Assembly: GCA_020720045.1 (NCBI GenBank)
Contig: DYPH01000016.1
Coordinates: 1-56,740, forward strand
Length of the DNA stretch: 56,740 nt
Reading direction: 5' to 3'
Origin: Sorangium cellulosum
GTDB lineage: Bacteria > Myxococcota_A > Polyangia > Polyangiales > Polyangiaceae
Part shown: positions 16,714 to 25,161 of the stretch, one piece after another
How the letters are laid out: the number at the start of each line of letters is the position of its first letter
Position numbering within the stretch: position 1 is the first letter of the stretch
The notes under the pieces: generated by a model
Database searches by the model: none
The model's input: the letters and a program-made list of their open reading frames with translations, nothing else
Told to the model about the DNA's origin: nothing
Program-made: the position numbers and the translations under genes

Positions 16714-17544
16714 TTACTTGGCGCCGCAGCTTCGAGCGGCTCGTCGAGATTTCTCTGCGCCGTCTCGAACGATGAGCATCATGAATAGGCCGAAGGCGTT
16801 TCTAAGCGGACGAACGATATGGTGATCGTTCCCGATGCTGAGTACGACTTCCTCAAAAGCTTCCGGAAGCCCTTCTGCACGTAGCCGCGACATCTTCATT
16901 CGAACCATCGACGCGGTCGCACTCGCGACGATGCCGACGTTCAGATGGCGATCCATGCAGTCGGAAACGATGATCGATCCGGTGTCCGCCTCCACGACCG
17001 CCACGGCCACGTAGCCGTCGACATCGCGAAGGAAGGTGAGGACGAGGCCAAGGCGTGGACTGCAGGAAATTCGAGTGGATAGCGGGATTTCCGCCGAACG
17101 GCTTGAGGCGATTCCGCTGCGGAGCGAAGCCGGCGCATCTTCGGTGTCTGAGGTGGTGTGCGATCGGAGTGCTGCCGGCGCTTCCTGGCCGCGCCGCGAT
17201 GCCGGCGGGATCTCTACGCCGCGGGTGCTCCGCGGGCCCGGCGAATCGGCGACGGCGACCCGCGGGCGCACCATGCGCTTCGTTGGTCGCACCAGCCAAT
17301 CGACTTCCGGCGATTCCAAGGTGCGATTTGGAGGAAAAGATACATTGAACGGTCGTGGAGCTTCACTCGCTACGCCGGGGTGAATGGGCATGTCTTGCGT
17401 CGAAACAGGAATCGTATCGCGATCATCTTCGAAGGACGCAAGCTGCTTAGCGCGCGAGGAGTCGGGGACGCGGATTTCGCTGCCAGGCGACTCCATCGTC
17501 TTCTGCGACTGTCTGCGAGGTGCGGTAGATCGGCGGGCACTCAT
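16714..17544 (-). CDS. Roadblock/LC7-like protein with long disordered N-terminus
   Basis: The 276-residue protein begins with about 150 disordered residues rich in Ser, Pro and Arg. Residues about 160-262 look like a Roadblock/LC7 (MglB-like) fold: GYVAVAVVEADTGSIIVSD as the first hairpin, then a helix VGIVASATASMVRMKMSRLR, and FEEVVLSIGNDHHIVRPL near the end. Such proteins dimerise and act as GAPs or scaffolds for Ras-like GTPases such as MglA. No GTPase gene is adjacent. It is upstream of the Kelch lipoprotein on the same strand, about 100 bp away, so co-transcription is possible. ATG 17544 is preceded by AGAGG. Confidence 0.65.
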   Translation of the reverse strand: MSARRSTAPRRQSQKTMESPGSEIRVPDSSRAKQLASFEDDRDTIPVSTQDMPIHPGVASEAPRPFNVSFPPNRTLESPEVDWLVRPTKRMVRPRVAVADSPGPRSTRGVEIPPASRRGQEAPAALRSHTTSDTEDAPASLRSGIASSRSAEIPLSTRISCSPRLGLVLTFLRDVDGYVAVAVVEADTGSIIVSDCMDRHLNVGIVASATASMVRMKMSRLRAEGLPEAFEEVVLSIGNDHHIVRPLRNAFGLFMMLIVRDGAEKSRRAARSCGAK

Positions 17545-18283
17545 GACGAGTCCTCTCGGCTTTCTGAGAAAGCGAAATGAATGGTTGTGCGATCGTGAAC
17601 AAAGGCTCTGAGTGCCGATGTTCGCGGAGATCTATGTTGTGAAATGTGCGCGCGGTTGCATGATTTCATGCACGCATATGCACCCCCGGGCTGCGCCGCC
17701 CCTTACCATTGAACCTCCCTTAGGTCGGACGCTGCATGCGGCAACGATGTGAAGGTCACATCGCCCAGAACTCGGAATGAGCTCTCTGCACGTCTCCGTC
17801 GCGCGGAGACCGTGTAGCCGCCTCTTGGGCAGTCGTTTCGACACGGCGCAGACGGCGTCGAGCGGCTGCCCGCTCGTCACCGAGGCCCGAGGGCCCCCCG
17901 GAGGTGCAGCCGTGTTGCCACGGGCACCGCCTCGCGCCGCCCCACCGATGGTGGAGCGACCTGTGTGTCCCGCAGCCCATCCCCCCGGATGTACTGCGGT
18001 CCCTGTGGTGCCGGAGCGTTGCTTCGGTCCCCAGCACCCCTCAGCAGGTTCAATGCCAGCCCAGTGAGGGGCATCGTCGGCGCCACATGCCTTTGAAATA
18101 ACGGCATAAGTTGGAAACGCCCGACGATGTCGTTCGAACCGCCGAACATCGGGCGCCGGAAGCGGACCGAACGGCTGTCGGGACGTCCCGACGACGTCCC
18201 GAATTGGCGATACCGTCCCGGACTCGGCGCCGTTTTGGAAAGGAGTTCGGGCGGTTTGGCGTCCAAGTACGACATCGAACCAC
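17545..18283. other. Unassigned palindrome-rich region without a supportable gene
   Basis: Several open frames overlap here but none shows a domain, signal peptide or convincing ribosome-binding site. The region holds multiple inverted repeats: TGCATGA/TCATGCA (17657-17672); a nested pair with outer arms CATCGTCGG (18072-18080) and CCGACGATG (18121-18129) around ATGCC/GGCAT (18087-18107); and the 14-bp palindrome TCGGGACGTCCCGA (18178-18191). The composition and lack of a coding pattern suggest a structured RNA, a degraded element or a regulatory region. Confidence 0.5.
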
Positions 18284-18316
18284 AAAAAAAAGGGGCGCCC
18301 CGTGGGGGGGCGCCCG
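18284..18316 (-). terminator. Rho-independent terminator of the histidine kinase gene
   Basis: On the minus strand, a 9-bp GC stem from the self-complementary GGGGCGCCCC pairing with a second GGGGCGCCC is followed directly by eight T residues. It lies 36 bp past the stop of the hybrid kinase gene. Confidence 0.85.
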
Positions 18317-18322
18317 TACCTG

Positions 18323-18352
18323 GTTCTCCGATTCGGCGCTTCGCCGCTGGGC
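18323..18352 (+). repeat. Degenerate copy of the dispersed palindromic repeat
   Basis: It starts GTTCTCCGATTCGGCGCTTC like other copies of the family but then diverges. It lies between the kinase stop codon and its terminator. Confidence 0.5.
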
Positions 18353-20454
18353 TATGCCAGGAGGACCTCGATCGTCTTGAGGAGCTCGGCGACGGGGAAC
18401 GGCTTCTGGAGGAACGACGCGTCGGCAGGGATCCCCTCGCGCCGGAGCACCTCGTCGTCGACGTAGCCGCTCATGTAGACGACGCGGGCGCCGGGGCGCC
18501 GGGCTTGCACGTGTTCGACGACGCCGCGGCCGCCGATGCCCGGCATCATCACGTCGGTCACGACAAGCGCGAAATCGTTGGCGTCGATGTGGCCGAGCGC
18601 CTCCTCGCCGGACGCCGCTGCGACGACCGTGTAGCCGGCATCCCGGAGTTGGCGCGTGAAGGCGCGGCGAACGGCATGTTCGTCCTCGACGAGGAGGATG
18701 GTCGGTCGCACACCGGTCATCGTTCGCGGCGAGACGGCGGGGCGTGCCGCTGGCGTCGCCCTTCGGGGCGGCTCGGCGTCCCCCGGCGCAAGCGGGAGGA
18801 GGAGCGTGAAGGTCGTCCCCGCGCCGAGGGTGCTCGCGACGCGAAGCGCACCGCCATGTTGGCGCGCGATTCCCTCGCAGGTCGGGAGGCCGAGGCCGGT
18901 CCCTTTTCCGACCGGTTTCGTCGTGAAAAACGGCTCAAACGCGCGACGCTGGAGCTCGGGAGACATTCCGACGCCGGTGTCGCGCACCGAGAACGCAACG
19001 TAGGGCCCCGGCGGGAGGTCGAGGGCGTCGGCATCGACAGTACGAAGGAGTTCGTCCTCGACCTCGAAGGTAAGCTCGCCGCCGTTCGGCATCGCGTCGG
19101 CGCCGTTGATCGCCAAATTCATAAGAACTTGTTCGATTTGTGCGGCGTCGACGAGAACCTCTCCCGGCGATCGCCCCGGGCGGTGGTGAAGCGCAACGTT
19201 GGCCGGGAGCACGCGCAGGAGGAGTCGTTCCATGTCGGCCACGATCGCCTTGGGCGAGCGCCGAGCGGCCGTCAGCACCTGCTTTCGCGCAAAGGCGAGC
19301 AGCTGCCGGGTCAGGGAGCCCGCGCGCTCGGTGGCGCGCCGAATTTCCATCAGATCTTCATAAATGGGGTGGTCTGGCGCGACCCTCTCGGCGGCAAGCT
19401 CGCCGTAGGAGCGAATGGCCATCGCCAAGTTATTAAAATCGTGAGCGATTCCGCCGGCCAAACGCCCGATCCCCTCCATGCGCTGGGCGTGACGGAGCTG
19501 GACCTCAAGCTCGACGCGCTCGGTGACATCCCGCCCGATGACCAGGTGGTGTTTCTCTCCGGCTTCTGCGTAGGTGGAGATCGTCGACTCGCACCAGCGA
19601 TAGCGGTCCTTCGCGACGCGAAAGCGGTGGATGATTGTCGCTGGTGCATCGCCATTCTTCCGATAATGCTCGACAAAACGGCGCGCATCCTCCGGCGGAA
19701 GGAACGAGGCCGCCGGCTTCCCGACGAAGTCTTCGATGCTTCGTCCGGTCACACGGGCGAAGCCGGGGCTCACATAGACGTAGTCGCCGCGACGATTGAC
19801 GATGCTCACAAAGTCGCTGGTCGAGTCGTCGATTCGGCGAAGATTTCTTTCAAGTTTTTCGCGATCTTCGCACGCCGTGGCGAGCAATGCTTCGGCGCTC
19901 TCTTTGGCGTTTCGGAGCTCGGCGACCGAGGCGGTCGTTTCGTGGAGGAGCTCCTCGCGGGCGCGATCGGCCTCCGCGCGGCGATCGAGGGCGTCGCGGA
20001 GGAGGGCGAGGGCGGCAACGAAGCCGATGGCGTCGAGCGGGCTTGCCCCACTCAAAAGCTCACCGAGGGGGCGACCGACGGCATGGTGGGCGAGAAGGAG
20101 TGCCAGGACCTCGACGGCGACCGTCCCCGCCAGGAGCCGTCGGTTTCCGAAGACGACGGGGAGCAGTGGGGCCAGCGCGAGTGGGAGCCACGGAAGCGTT
20201 GATTTCGTAGCAAAAAATGGCGCTAACGCCCCGCCGAGCAGCATCCACGCGGGGGCGACCGCCCGCGACGGCGAGCGACGGGCGGAGGCGACGCCAAACA
20301 GAACCGCGATGCCGAAGAGCGGCGCGATGGCTGCCGCCTCGCGGTGGGCGGCGAACGCCCGATAGGAATGGACGACGACCGCGGCGAGCGGCACGAGGGC
20401 AAGCGCATAGGTGCGCAACCCCGGCGAGCGGAGCGTAAGCGATTCAGGCAACAC
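18352..20454 (-). CDS. Hybrid histidine kinase (membrane, PAS, HisKA, HATPase, receiver)
   Basis: The 700-residue protein starts at GTG 20454 with GGGGGA five bases upstream. Residues about 10-155 contain several hydrophobic helices (YALALVPLAAVVVHSY; AIAPLFGIAVLFGVASA). A PAS domain follows (STSDFVSIVNRRGDYVYVSP), then HisKA with His338 in GGIAHDFNN, an HATPase domain (LMNLAINGADAMPNGG; DTGVGMSPE; GKGTGLGLPTCEG) and a C-terminal receiver with Asp634 (VVTDVMMPG). The receiver has an NtrC-like VVYMSGYVDDE segment. It is an orphan sensor with no response regulator next to it. The Ser/Thr kinase gene is upstream on the same strand, 150 bp away. The signal is unknown. Confidence 0.92.
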   Translation of the reverse strand: MLPESLTLRSPGLRTYALALVPLAAVVVHSYRAFAAHREAAAIAPLFGIAVLFGVASARRSPSRAVAPAWMLLGGALAPFFATKSTLPWLPLALAPLLPVVFGNRRLLAGTVAVEVLALLLAHHAVGRPLGELLSGASPLDAIGFVAALALLRDALDRRAEADRAREELLHETTASVAELRNAKESAEALLATACEDREKLERNLRRIDDSTSDFVSIVNRRGDYVYVSPGFARVTGRSIEDFVGKPAASFLPPEDARRFVEHYRKNGDAPATIIHRFRVAKDRYRWCESTISTYAEAGEKHHLVIGRDVTERVELEVQLRHAQRMEGIGRLAGGIAHDFNNLAMAIRSYGELAAERVAPDHPIYEDLMEIRRATERAGSLTRQLLAFARKQVLTAARRSPKAIVADMERLLLRVLPANVALHHRPGRSPGEVLVDAAQIEQVLMNLAINGADAMPNGGELTFEVEDELLRTVDADALDLPPGPYVAFSVRDTGVGMSPELQRRAFEPFFTTKPVGKGTGLGLPTCEGIARQHGGALRVASTLGAGTTFTLLLPLAPGDAEPPRRATPAARPAVSPRTMTGVRPTILLVEDEHAVRRAFTRQLRDAGYTVVAAASGEEALGHIDANDFALVVTDVMMPGIGGRGVVEHVQARRPGARVVYMSGYVDDEVLRREGIPADASFLQKPFPVAELLKTIEVLLA

Positions 20455-20604
20455 GATTCCCCCAAACGAGGGTCTCCCCGCGCACCCCCATGGCTGCGCA
20501 ACCCCCGCAGGAACACTACCAGGCGGTCGACGGGAATGGGAAGCACGAGTTGCAACGCGAGGCACAACGCCCCACGTCTGTGTCGCCGATCCGAGGCAAC
20601 GGAC

Positions 20605-22566
20605 TCAGCGCAGACGGGTAACGAGTTCGGCGAGTTGCGTCGGAAGTTCGCCATCAAAGCTCTCCGGCGATGGCGCGGACGCGAGCGGCGCGTGCGTCCA
20701 GCGAATTTCGCCAAAGCGCGTTCGGAGAGCGGTCGCGAGCGCCTCCAACGGCGGCGCGCGGTCGGCAGGCCATTCCGCCGACCAGAGCCCGCCGTCGAAC
20801 ACGCGGCACCGACCACCGGCCCGCGCTTCGAGCCACTTGCGCTCGTCGTGGGAGCGGAGTCGCGTCGCGGGGAGTTTCGCAAGGAAAACAAGCCACTTCG
20901 CCTGTTGTGTCCTCTGATCCGGCGTGTCGCCGGGCCGAGCCATGCCCGCCGCCCGATCCGGCGTGTCGCCGGGCGTGCGCGTCGGAAGGCTGGGGAGCGT
21001 CGAAGGCACGCGTCGCGTCGCGCTCTGGCCTTTGCGGGGGCTCCGCAGCGTGGCAGCCTCCACATCGTCAAGTGCGGCCGGTGGATGCGTCGGGTCGCGG
21101 CGCAGGTCGCGCGCGGGCCCGTGGCCACGATTTTCTCCGCCCGGCGACGCGCCGGATCGGAGAACACGATTTTCTCCGCCCGGCGACGCGCCGGATCGGA
21201 GAACACGATTGTCTCCGCCCGGCGACGCGCCGGATCGGAGAACACGATTTTCTCCGCCCGGCGACGCGCCGGATCGGAGAACGCGATTGTCTCCGCCCGG
21301 CGACGCGCCGGATCGGAGAACACGATTGTCTCCGCCCGGCGACGCGCCGGATCGGAGAACGCGTGCGTGACCGCCCCGCGGAAGCTTGAGCGTACCGCGA
21401 TCCTGGGGCGTCGTCGGCACGTCCGCAGGGGGTGGGAACGTTGTCGGGAGGGCAACGTCTTCGTCGTGGGCGTCTTGATCGGTCGTGGTGGCCCGCGACT
21501 GCACCCCCGAGCGGTGTTCACCGGGGCGTGGCGAGCCTAAGAGTGGCGGCAGCCGCGTCGTGAGGTTCGTCGCCCCCACGCTCACCGGGGGCGGGGTCGG
21601 CGACGTGGTCGGGAGGAGCGCCGGCCAAACGACCGGTGGCGACGGTGAAATGTCTAGATTTGCGAGGGTTGCGTCGTTTGCCGCATGGACGCGAAAGAGC
21701 GCTTCTCGCGCTTCAACGGCATCCCGGAAGCGGCCCGACGGGGCGCGATCGAGAACCGTCGTGAGGAAGCGCTCAAGGTCGGCAGGGACCTCGGGAAAAT
21801 CGGCAGGGACCACCACAGGAAAGAACGACGCCGCCGCCCGCAAGTGGGGCGGAAGCGACGGGTACTCACCGGCAGAAAGGGGGACGTTCGCGTGCTCGTC
21901 GAAGGCAGCGCGCCCCGTCAGTAGTTCGCGGAGGACGAGGCCGAAGGCGTACAAATCGGTACGAAAATCGGTCGGTGCGCCGATGCACCACTGCTCGGGG
22001 GCCATGTACGCGGGCGTCCCCACGAGCATTCCCTCGCGTGTGATGCGGCTATTGCTCGGCGTCCGCTGCTCGACGGTCGCGATCCCAAAGTCGAAGAGCT
22101 TCGGGATCGGACGGTCGCTACTCGCTGCAATCATGATGTTTCCGGGCTTGAGGTCCCGGTGAACGATCCCGGCACTATGGACCGCGGCGAGCCCGTCGAG
22201 GATGCGGAGCCCGAGGCGAACCGCCCGTCGCCAGGGCAGGGGGCCCGAGCGTCGGAGGACTTCGTCGAGGGGGAGCCCGTCGACGTACTCAAGGACGAGG
22301 CACGGGAAGCCGCGCCCCGTCGTTCCGATGTCGAGGATGGCGGTGACGTTCGGGTGGCGAATGCTCGCCGTCGCCTTCGCTTCCCGAAAAAAACGGGATA
22401 GGCGCGTCGCCGACCCGCCGTCGGCGAGGACCTTGATGGCGACGTCGTTCCCCAAGACCTGATGCTGCGCTCGATAGACCTCCCCCATGCCGCCCGCACC
22501 GACCCGTCGGTCGACAACATAGCGGTCAAGGACGACTTCGCCGGGGCTGAGAAGAGAAGAGCGCAT
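20605..22566 (-). CDS. PknB-type Ser/Thr protein kinase with repeat-derived linker
   Basis: The 653-residue protein starts at ATG 22566 (MRSSLLSPGEVVLDRYVV). The kinase domain spans about 15-275 and has all key residues: glycine loop GAGGMGEV, Lys45 in VAIKVL, HRD with Asp138 in IVHRDLKPGN, DFG with Asp159, and the GTPAYMAPEQ activation segment. A Pro-rich linker follows. Residues about 402-479 are six 13-residue units (RVLRSGASPGGDN) encoded by tandem copies of the dispersed palindromic repeat; two later copies in the opposite orientation give PGDTPD. The last 120 residues (AKWLVFLAKLPATRLR) form a separate globular tail of unknown function. No transmembrane helix is seen, so it is probably cytoplasmic. 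Confidence 0.93.
   Translation of the reverse strand: MRSSLLSPGEVVLDRYVVDRRVGAGGMGEVYRAQHQVLGNDVAIKVLADGGSATRLSRFFREAKATASIRHPNVTAILDIGTTGRGFPCLVLEYVDGLPLDEVLRRSGPLPWRRAVRLGLRILDGLAAVHSAGIVHRDLKPGNIMIAASSDRPIPKLFDFGIATVEQRTPSNSRITREGMLVGTPAYMAPEQWCIGAPTDFRTDLYAFGLVLRELLTGRAAFDEHANVPLSAGEYPSLPPHLRAAASFFPVVVPADFPEVPADLERFLTTVLDRAPSGRFRDAVEAREALFRVHAANDATLANLDISPSPPVVWPALLPTTSPTPPPVSVGATNLTTRLPPLLGSPRPGEHRSGVQSRATTTDQDAHDEDVALPTTFPPPADVPTTPQDRGTLKLPRGGHARVLRSGASPGGDNRVLRSGASPGGDNRVLRSGASPGGENRVLRSGASPGGDNRVLRSGASPGGENRVLRSGASPGGENRGHGPARDLRRDPTHPPAALDDVEAATLRSPRKGQSATRRVPSTLPSLPTRTPGDTPDRAAGMARPGDTPDQRTQQAKWLVFLAKLPATRLRSHDERKWLEARAGGRCRVFDGGLWSAEWPADRAPPLEALATALRTRFGEIRWTHAPLASAPSPESFDGELPTQLAELVTRLR
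20913..20975 (+). repeat. Two partial palindromic repeats in opposite orientation within the kinase gene
   Basis: GATCCGGCGTGTCGCCGGGC occurs at about 20916-20935, and a second copy lies at about 20954-20975. They are inverted relative to the six-copy array 150 bp away. On the coding strand they are read as PGDTPDQ and PGDTPDR. Confidence 0.75.
21130..21363 (-). repeat. Six contiguous 39-bp copies of the dispersed palindromic repeat
   Basis: Units start at 21130, 21169, 21208, 21247, 21286 and 21325, with only scattered differences (ATTTTCTCC or ATTGTCTCC; CACG or GCG). Each carries outer arms TCTCCG/CGGAGA and inner arms CCGGCG/CGCCGG. The 39-bp period is a multiple of three, so the array adds 13-residue units in frame to the Ser/Thr kinase linker. 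Confidence 0.97.
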
Positions 22567-22685
22567 CAGATTGGCGGGGAAAAGTTCACAAGTTGTGAGC
22601 ACTTGCCCGGTATGCTTGTCGCCCGTGCGGTGGACGTGTGTCAAGTGATACCGGTTGGTCGGCTTTCATTCCTGGATGATGAATG

Positions 22686-22700
22686 TGAAAACCGTTATCG
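22686..22700. promoter_or_regulatory. Candidate Fur-like box
   Basis: TGAAAACCGTTATCG has the 7-1-7 form of the Fur consensus TGATAATnATTATCA, with 10 of 14 positions matching by eye. It ends 33 bp before the first ATG of the imelysin/TonB-receptor operon, in the 167-bp divergent region shared with the Ser/Thr kinase gene. The match alone is weak; the context of an iron operon raises it. Confidence 0.35.
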
Positions 22701-22733
22701 ACAGCCTCCGCGAAATTGCCTAACGGCGGTGCC

Positions 22734-23927
22734 ATGAAACGCCTCGTTCTTGCTTCCCTCTTCATCGTCCCGGTTCTGTGTGCGGTCGCGTGTGGCGACG
22801 ACGACGTCGCGCCGCCGACTGTCACCGCCGACGGCGGTCAAGACGCCACCACCCAACCCGACGCGAGCGTCGACGCGCAGGCGGGCCCCTGCGCCGTCGC
22901 TGCCGATGCGACCTATGACGACACCGACTTCGCCGCGAACGCCGCCCCGGCGACGGCCCTCCTCGCTCGTTTCGAGGCGCTCCTCGATCCGATGAAGAAG
23001 GCCGAGCTCGACCTCGCGATCAAGCCGACCGCGCCGGAACTACAGGGCCTTTTCACGGTCGCCGCGCCGTCTCTTCAGGCGAACACGAGCCCCGCCTTTG
23101 TGGGCTACGTCACCACCCGCCTTGATGCCTTTGCCGCCGCCGCCGGCACGACCTGGGTTCCGGCGAACCCGCCGACCGGGAAAGGCGGCAAATATGGCGC
23201 CTACATCTTCGACGAAAAAGGGGGAGATCTCCGCCAGTTGGCCGAGAAGGGCATGTTCGGAGCGACCCACTACCGTACCGCCGCCCAGCTCGTTGCCAAC
23301 GACGCAGGCACCGCCGCGGTGGTCGACCAGGTCATCACCCTCTTTGGGGCGAATCCCTCCTGGCCCCGGAACGACAAAACCGGCGACGGCGGCGTCGCAG
23401 CCCCCGACCGTTACTCGGCGATTTACGCAAAGCGCCGCGACAAGGGGGACGCGCCGACCGGGCTCTACGTCACGATGCGCCGCGACGCGATCGTGGCCCG
23501 TGCCCTCGCGGGCAAATCGGAGTGCGTAACCAACCGAAAAGACTCCCTGGAGCGCTTCATGGCCTCCTGGGAGAAGAGCCTCGCGGCGACGTCGATTTAC
23601 TACCTGGCCGACGCCTCGAAGAAGTTTCAGACGGCCGCCTCCAGCGGCAGCGCCACCGACTTCGCCAACGCCCTCCACGGCTACAACGAAGCGGTCGCCT
23701 TCCTCCGTGGCTTCCGTGGGAACGACGCGCGCCACATCATCCCCGATGCGACCATCGACGAAATCCTCGGCGGGATCCTCGCGCCGCCGGAGGGGACGAC
23801 GACCAGCTATCTCCTCATCACCGATACCGCGAGTCATGTCGCGAAGTTGGAGGCGGCGATTCCGAAGATCGCCGCTGCCTACGGCTTCACCGCCGAGCAG
23901 GTCACCGCCTTCAAGGTGAACTTCTGA
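22734..23927 (+). CDS. DUF4856-like lipoprotein of an imelysin operon
   Basis: The 397-residue protein starts at ATG 22734 with a lipoprotein signal (LFIVPVLCAVAC) followed by Asp residues. The body resembles DUF4856 proteins: an opening YDDTDFAAN segment, GKYGAYIFDEKGGDLRQLAE followed by KGMFGATHY, and a helical C-terminus (SLERFMASWEKSLAATSIYY; HGYNEAVAFLRGF). In this family such proteins accompany imelysins, which fits here: the imelysin gene starts one base after this stop. Function is unknown, but a surface or periplasmic role in iron uptake is inferred from the operon. It is transcribed divergently from the Ser/Thr kinase gene. Confidence 0.7.
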   Translation: MKRLVLASLFIVPVLCAVACGDDDVAPPTVTADGGQDATTQPDASVDAQAGPCAVAADATYDDTDFAANAAPATALLARFEALLDPMKKAELDLAIKPTAPELQGLFTVAAPSLQANTSPAFVGYVTTRLDAFAAAAGTTWVPANPPTGKGGKYGAYIFDEKGGDLRQLAEKGMFGATHYRTAAQLVANDAGTAAVVDQVITLFGANPSWPRNDKTGDGGVAAPDRYSAIYAKRRDKGDAPTGLYVTMRRDAIVARALAGKSECVTNRKDSLERFMASWEKSLAATSIYYLADASKKFQTAASSGSATDFANALHGYNEAVAFLRGFRGNDARHIIPDATIDEILGGILAPPEGTTTSYLLITDTASHVAKLEAAIPKIAAAYGFTAEQVTAFKVNF

Positions 23928-23928
23928 G

Positions 23929-25152
23929 ATGAAGCCCGCCCGCCCCCTCCGTGCCGCCGTCGCTGCCGGCCTTTTCGCCGCGGCCACCTTCGCCGCCTGC
24001 ACCGATCCTCGCGATCGAGCCCCCACGAACGGCTCGGGGAGCTCGGGGGCGGTCCCCGCATCGCCGGTCGCACGCCAGGTGCTCTCCGCGCTTGCGACCT
24101 GCGCGACGGCACGCACCGCGAGCTTCGTCCCCGAAGCGGAGACCCTCGCGCGCGCCGTCGACGCGTGGGCGGCGCTTCCGAGCGACGCAGCGCTCCGCGC
24201 AAAAGCGAAAGAAGCGTGGCTTTCCGCGATCTTCCGCTGGCAAACCCTGGAGCCCTGGCAGTTCGGACCGGGCGCGATGAGCAGCCTCCCCGGCGGCCGT
24301 GAACTGCGCGATCCGATCTATTCCTGGCCGACGGGCGGCCGCTGCCTCATCGAACAGACGATCGTGAGCAAGGGGTACGCCGCCGCGGATTTCTCCAGCG
24401 GATTGGTGAGTACCCGAACCCTACTCGCCCTCGAATACCTGCTCTTCGAAGAGGGGGCGACGAACGGCTGCGCGCCGGAGGCGACGATCAACACGAGCGG
24501 CGCCTGGGCTGCCCTCGCCGCCGACGAACGGACCGCGCGGAAGGCCGCCTACGCAGCGGTCGTCGCCAAGGACGTCGTCGGCCGGGGGCGGGCCCTCGCC
24601 GACGCCTGGGCGCCAACGAGCGGAAACTTCGCAAACGAGTTTGCGAAAGCCGGGCAGGGGAGCAAGGCCTACGCGACCGAACAAATGGCCTTGAACGCGG
24701 CAGCCGACGCGCTTTTTTATGTCTATTTCGACGTCAAAGACATGAAGGTGGCGCGACCGGCTGGCATCGAAAAGTGCACGGCAGCGACGTGCCTCGAGAC
24801 CGTCGAGAGCCTCTTCGCGAAGGTCGCTCGACGCCACATCGTCGCCAACCTGGAGGGGGCCCGCGACCTGCTGGTCGGTTGCAACGGCGGCGCCGATCCC
24901 TCCTTCGACGACCTGCTCGCAAGCCGGGGCCAGCAGGCGGTAACCGCCGATCTTGTTTCCGATTTGGACGCAGCGATCGCCGCAGCCAAGGCGCTCCCGA
25001 GCGACGACCTCGCCGTGGCGATCCTCTCCGAGCCGGCGAAAGTGCGCGTTCTCTACGACGCTCTCAAACGCCTCGGCGACCGCCTGCGCACCGAGTTCAT
25101 CACAATCTTGGACCTCGAGCTGCCGAAGCGCATCGAGGGGGACAACGACTGA
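23929..25152 (+). CDS. Imelysin-family (M75-like) lipoprotein
   Basis: The 407-residue protein starts at ATG 23929, immediately after the previous stop. It has a lipoprotein signal (AAATFAAC). The helical imelysin fold is indicated by AWLSAIFRWQTLEPWQFGP near residue 105 and by TLLALEYLLFEEG near residue 165. At this second site the metal-binding GxHxxE of classical imelysins (GFHAIEYLLW) has lost Gly and His and keeps Glu, so metal binding may differ. The C-terminus carries paired helices ending RLRTEFITILDLELPKRI. Imelysin proteins are iron-regulated surface or periplasmic proteins linked to iron uptake. Confidence 0.85.
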   Translation: MKPARPLRAAVAAGLFAAATFAACTDPRDRAPTNGSGSSGAVPASPVARQVLSALATCATARTASFVPEAETLARAVDAWAALPSDAALRAKAKEAWLSAIFRWQTLEPWQFGPGAMSSLPGGRELRDPIYSWPTGGRCLIEQTIVSKGYAAADFSSGLVSTRTLLALEYLLFEEGATNGCAPEATINTSGAWAALAADERTARKAAYAAVVAKDVVGRGRALADAWAPTSGNFANEFAKAGQGSKAYATEQMALNAAADALFYVYFDVKDMKVARPAGIEKCTAATCLETVESLFAKVARRHIVANLEGARDLLVGCNGGADPSFDDLLASRGQQAVTADLVSDLDAAIAAAKALPSDDLAVAILSEPAKVRVLYDALKRLGDRLRTEFITILDLELPKRIEGDND

Positions 25153-25161
25153 GTTCTCGGT

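Noticed and set aside
17632-18285. Overlapping minus-strand frames (up to 217 codons) as a candidate protein or group II intron reverse transcriptase leader
   Set aside because: No catalytic motif, domain or intron domain V sequence was visible; kept as an unexplained region instead.
18127-20202. Long plus-strand open frame of 691 codons opposite the histidine kinase
   Set aside because: It is antisense to a clear hybrid kinase, is rich in Arg and Gly with no domain, and arises from high GC third-position bias.
21130-21363. Possible CRISPR array
   Set aside because: The six units are contiguous with no spacers, and they are read in frame within a kinase gene; no cas genes are present.
20344-21540. 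Plus-strand open frame opposite the Ser/Thr kinase containing a repeated ARRRAGSENTI pattern
   Set aside because: The pattern is the reverse reading of the repeat array; the kinase frame has all catalytic motifs and this one has none.
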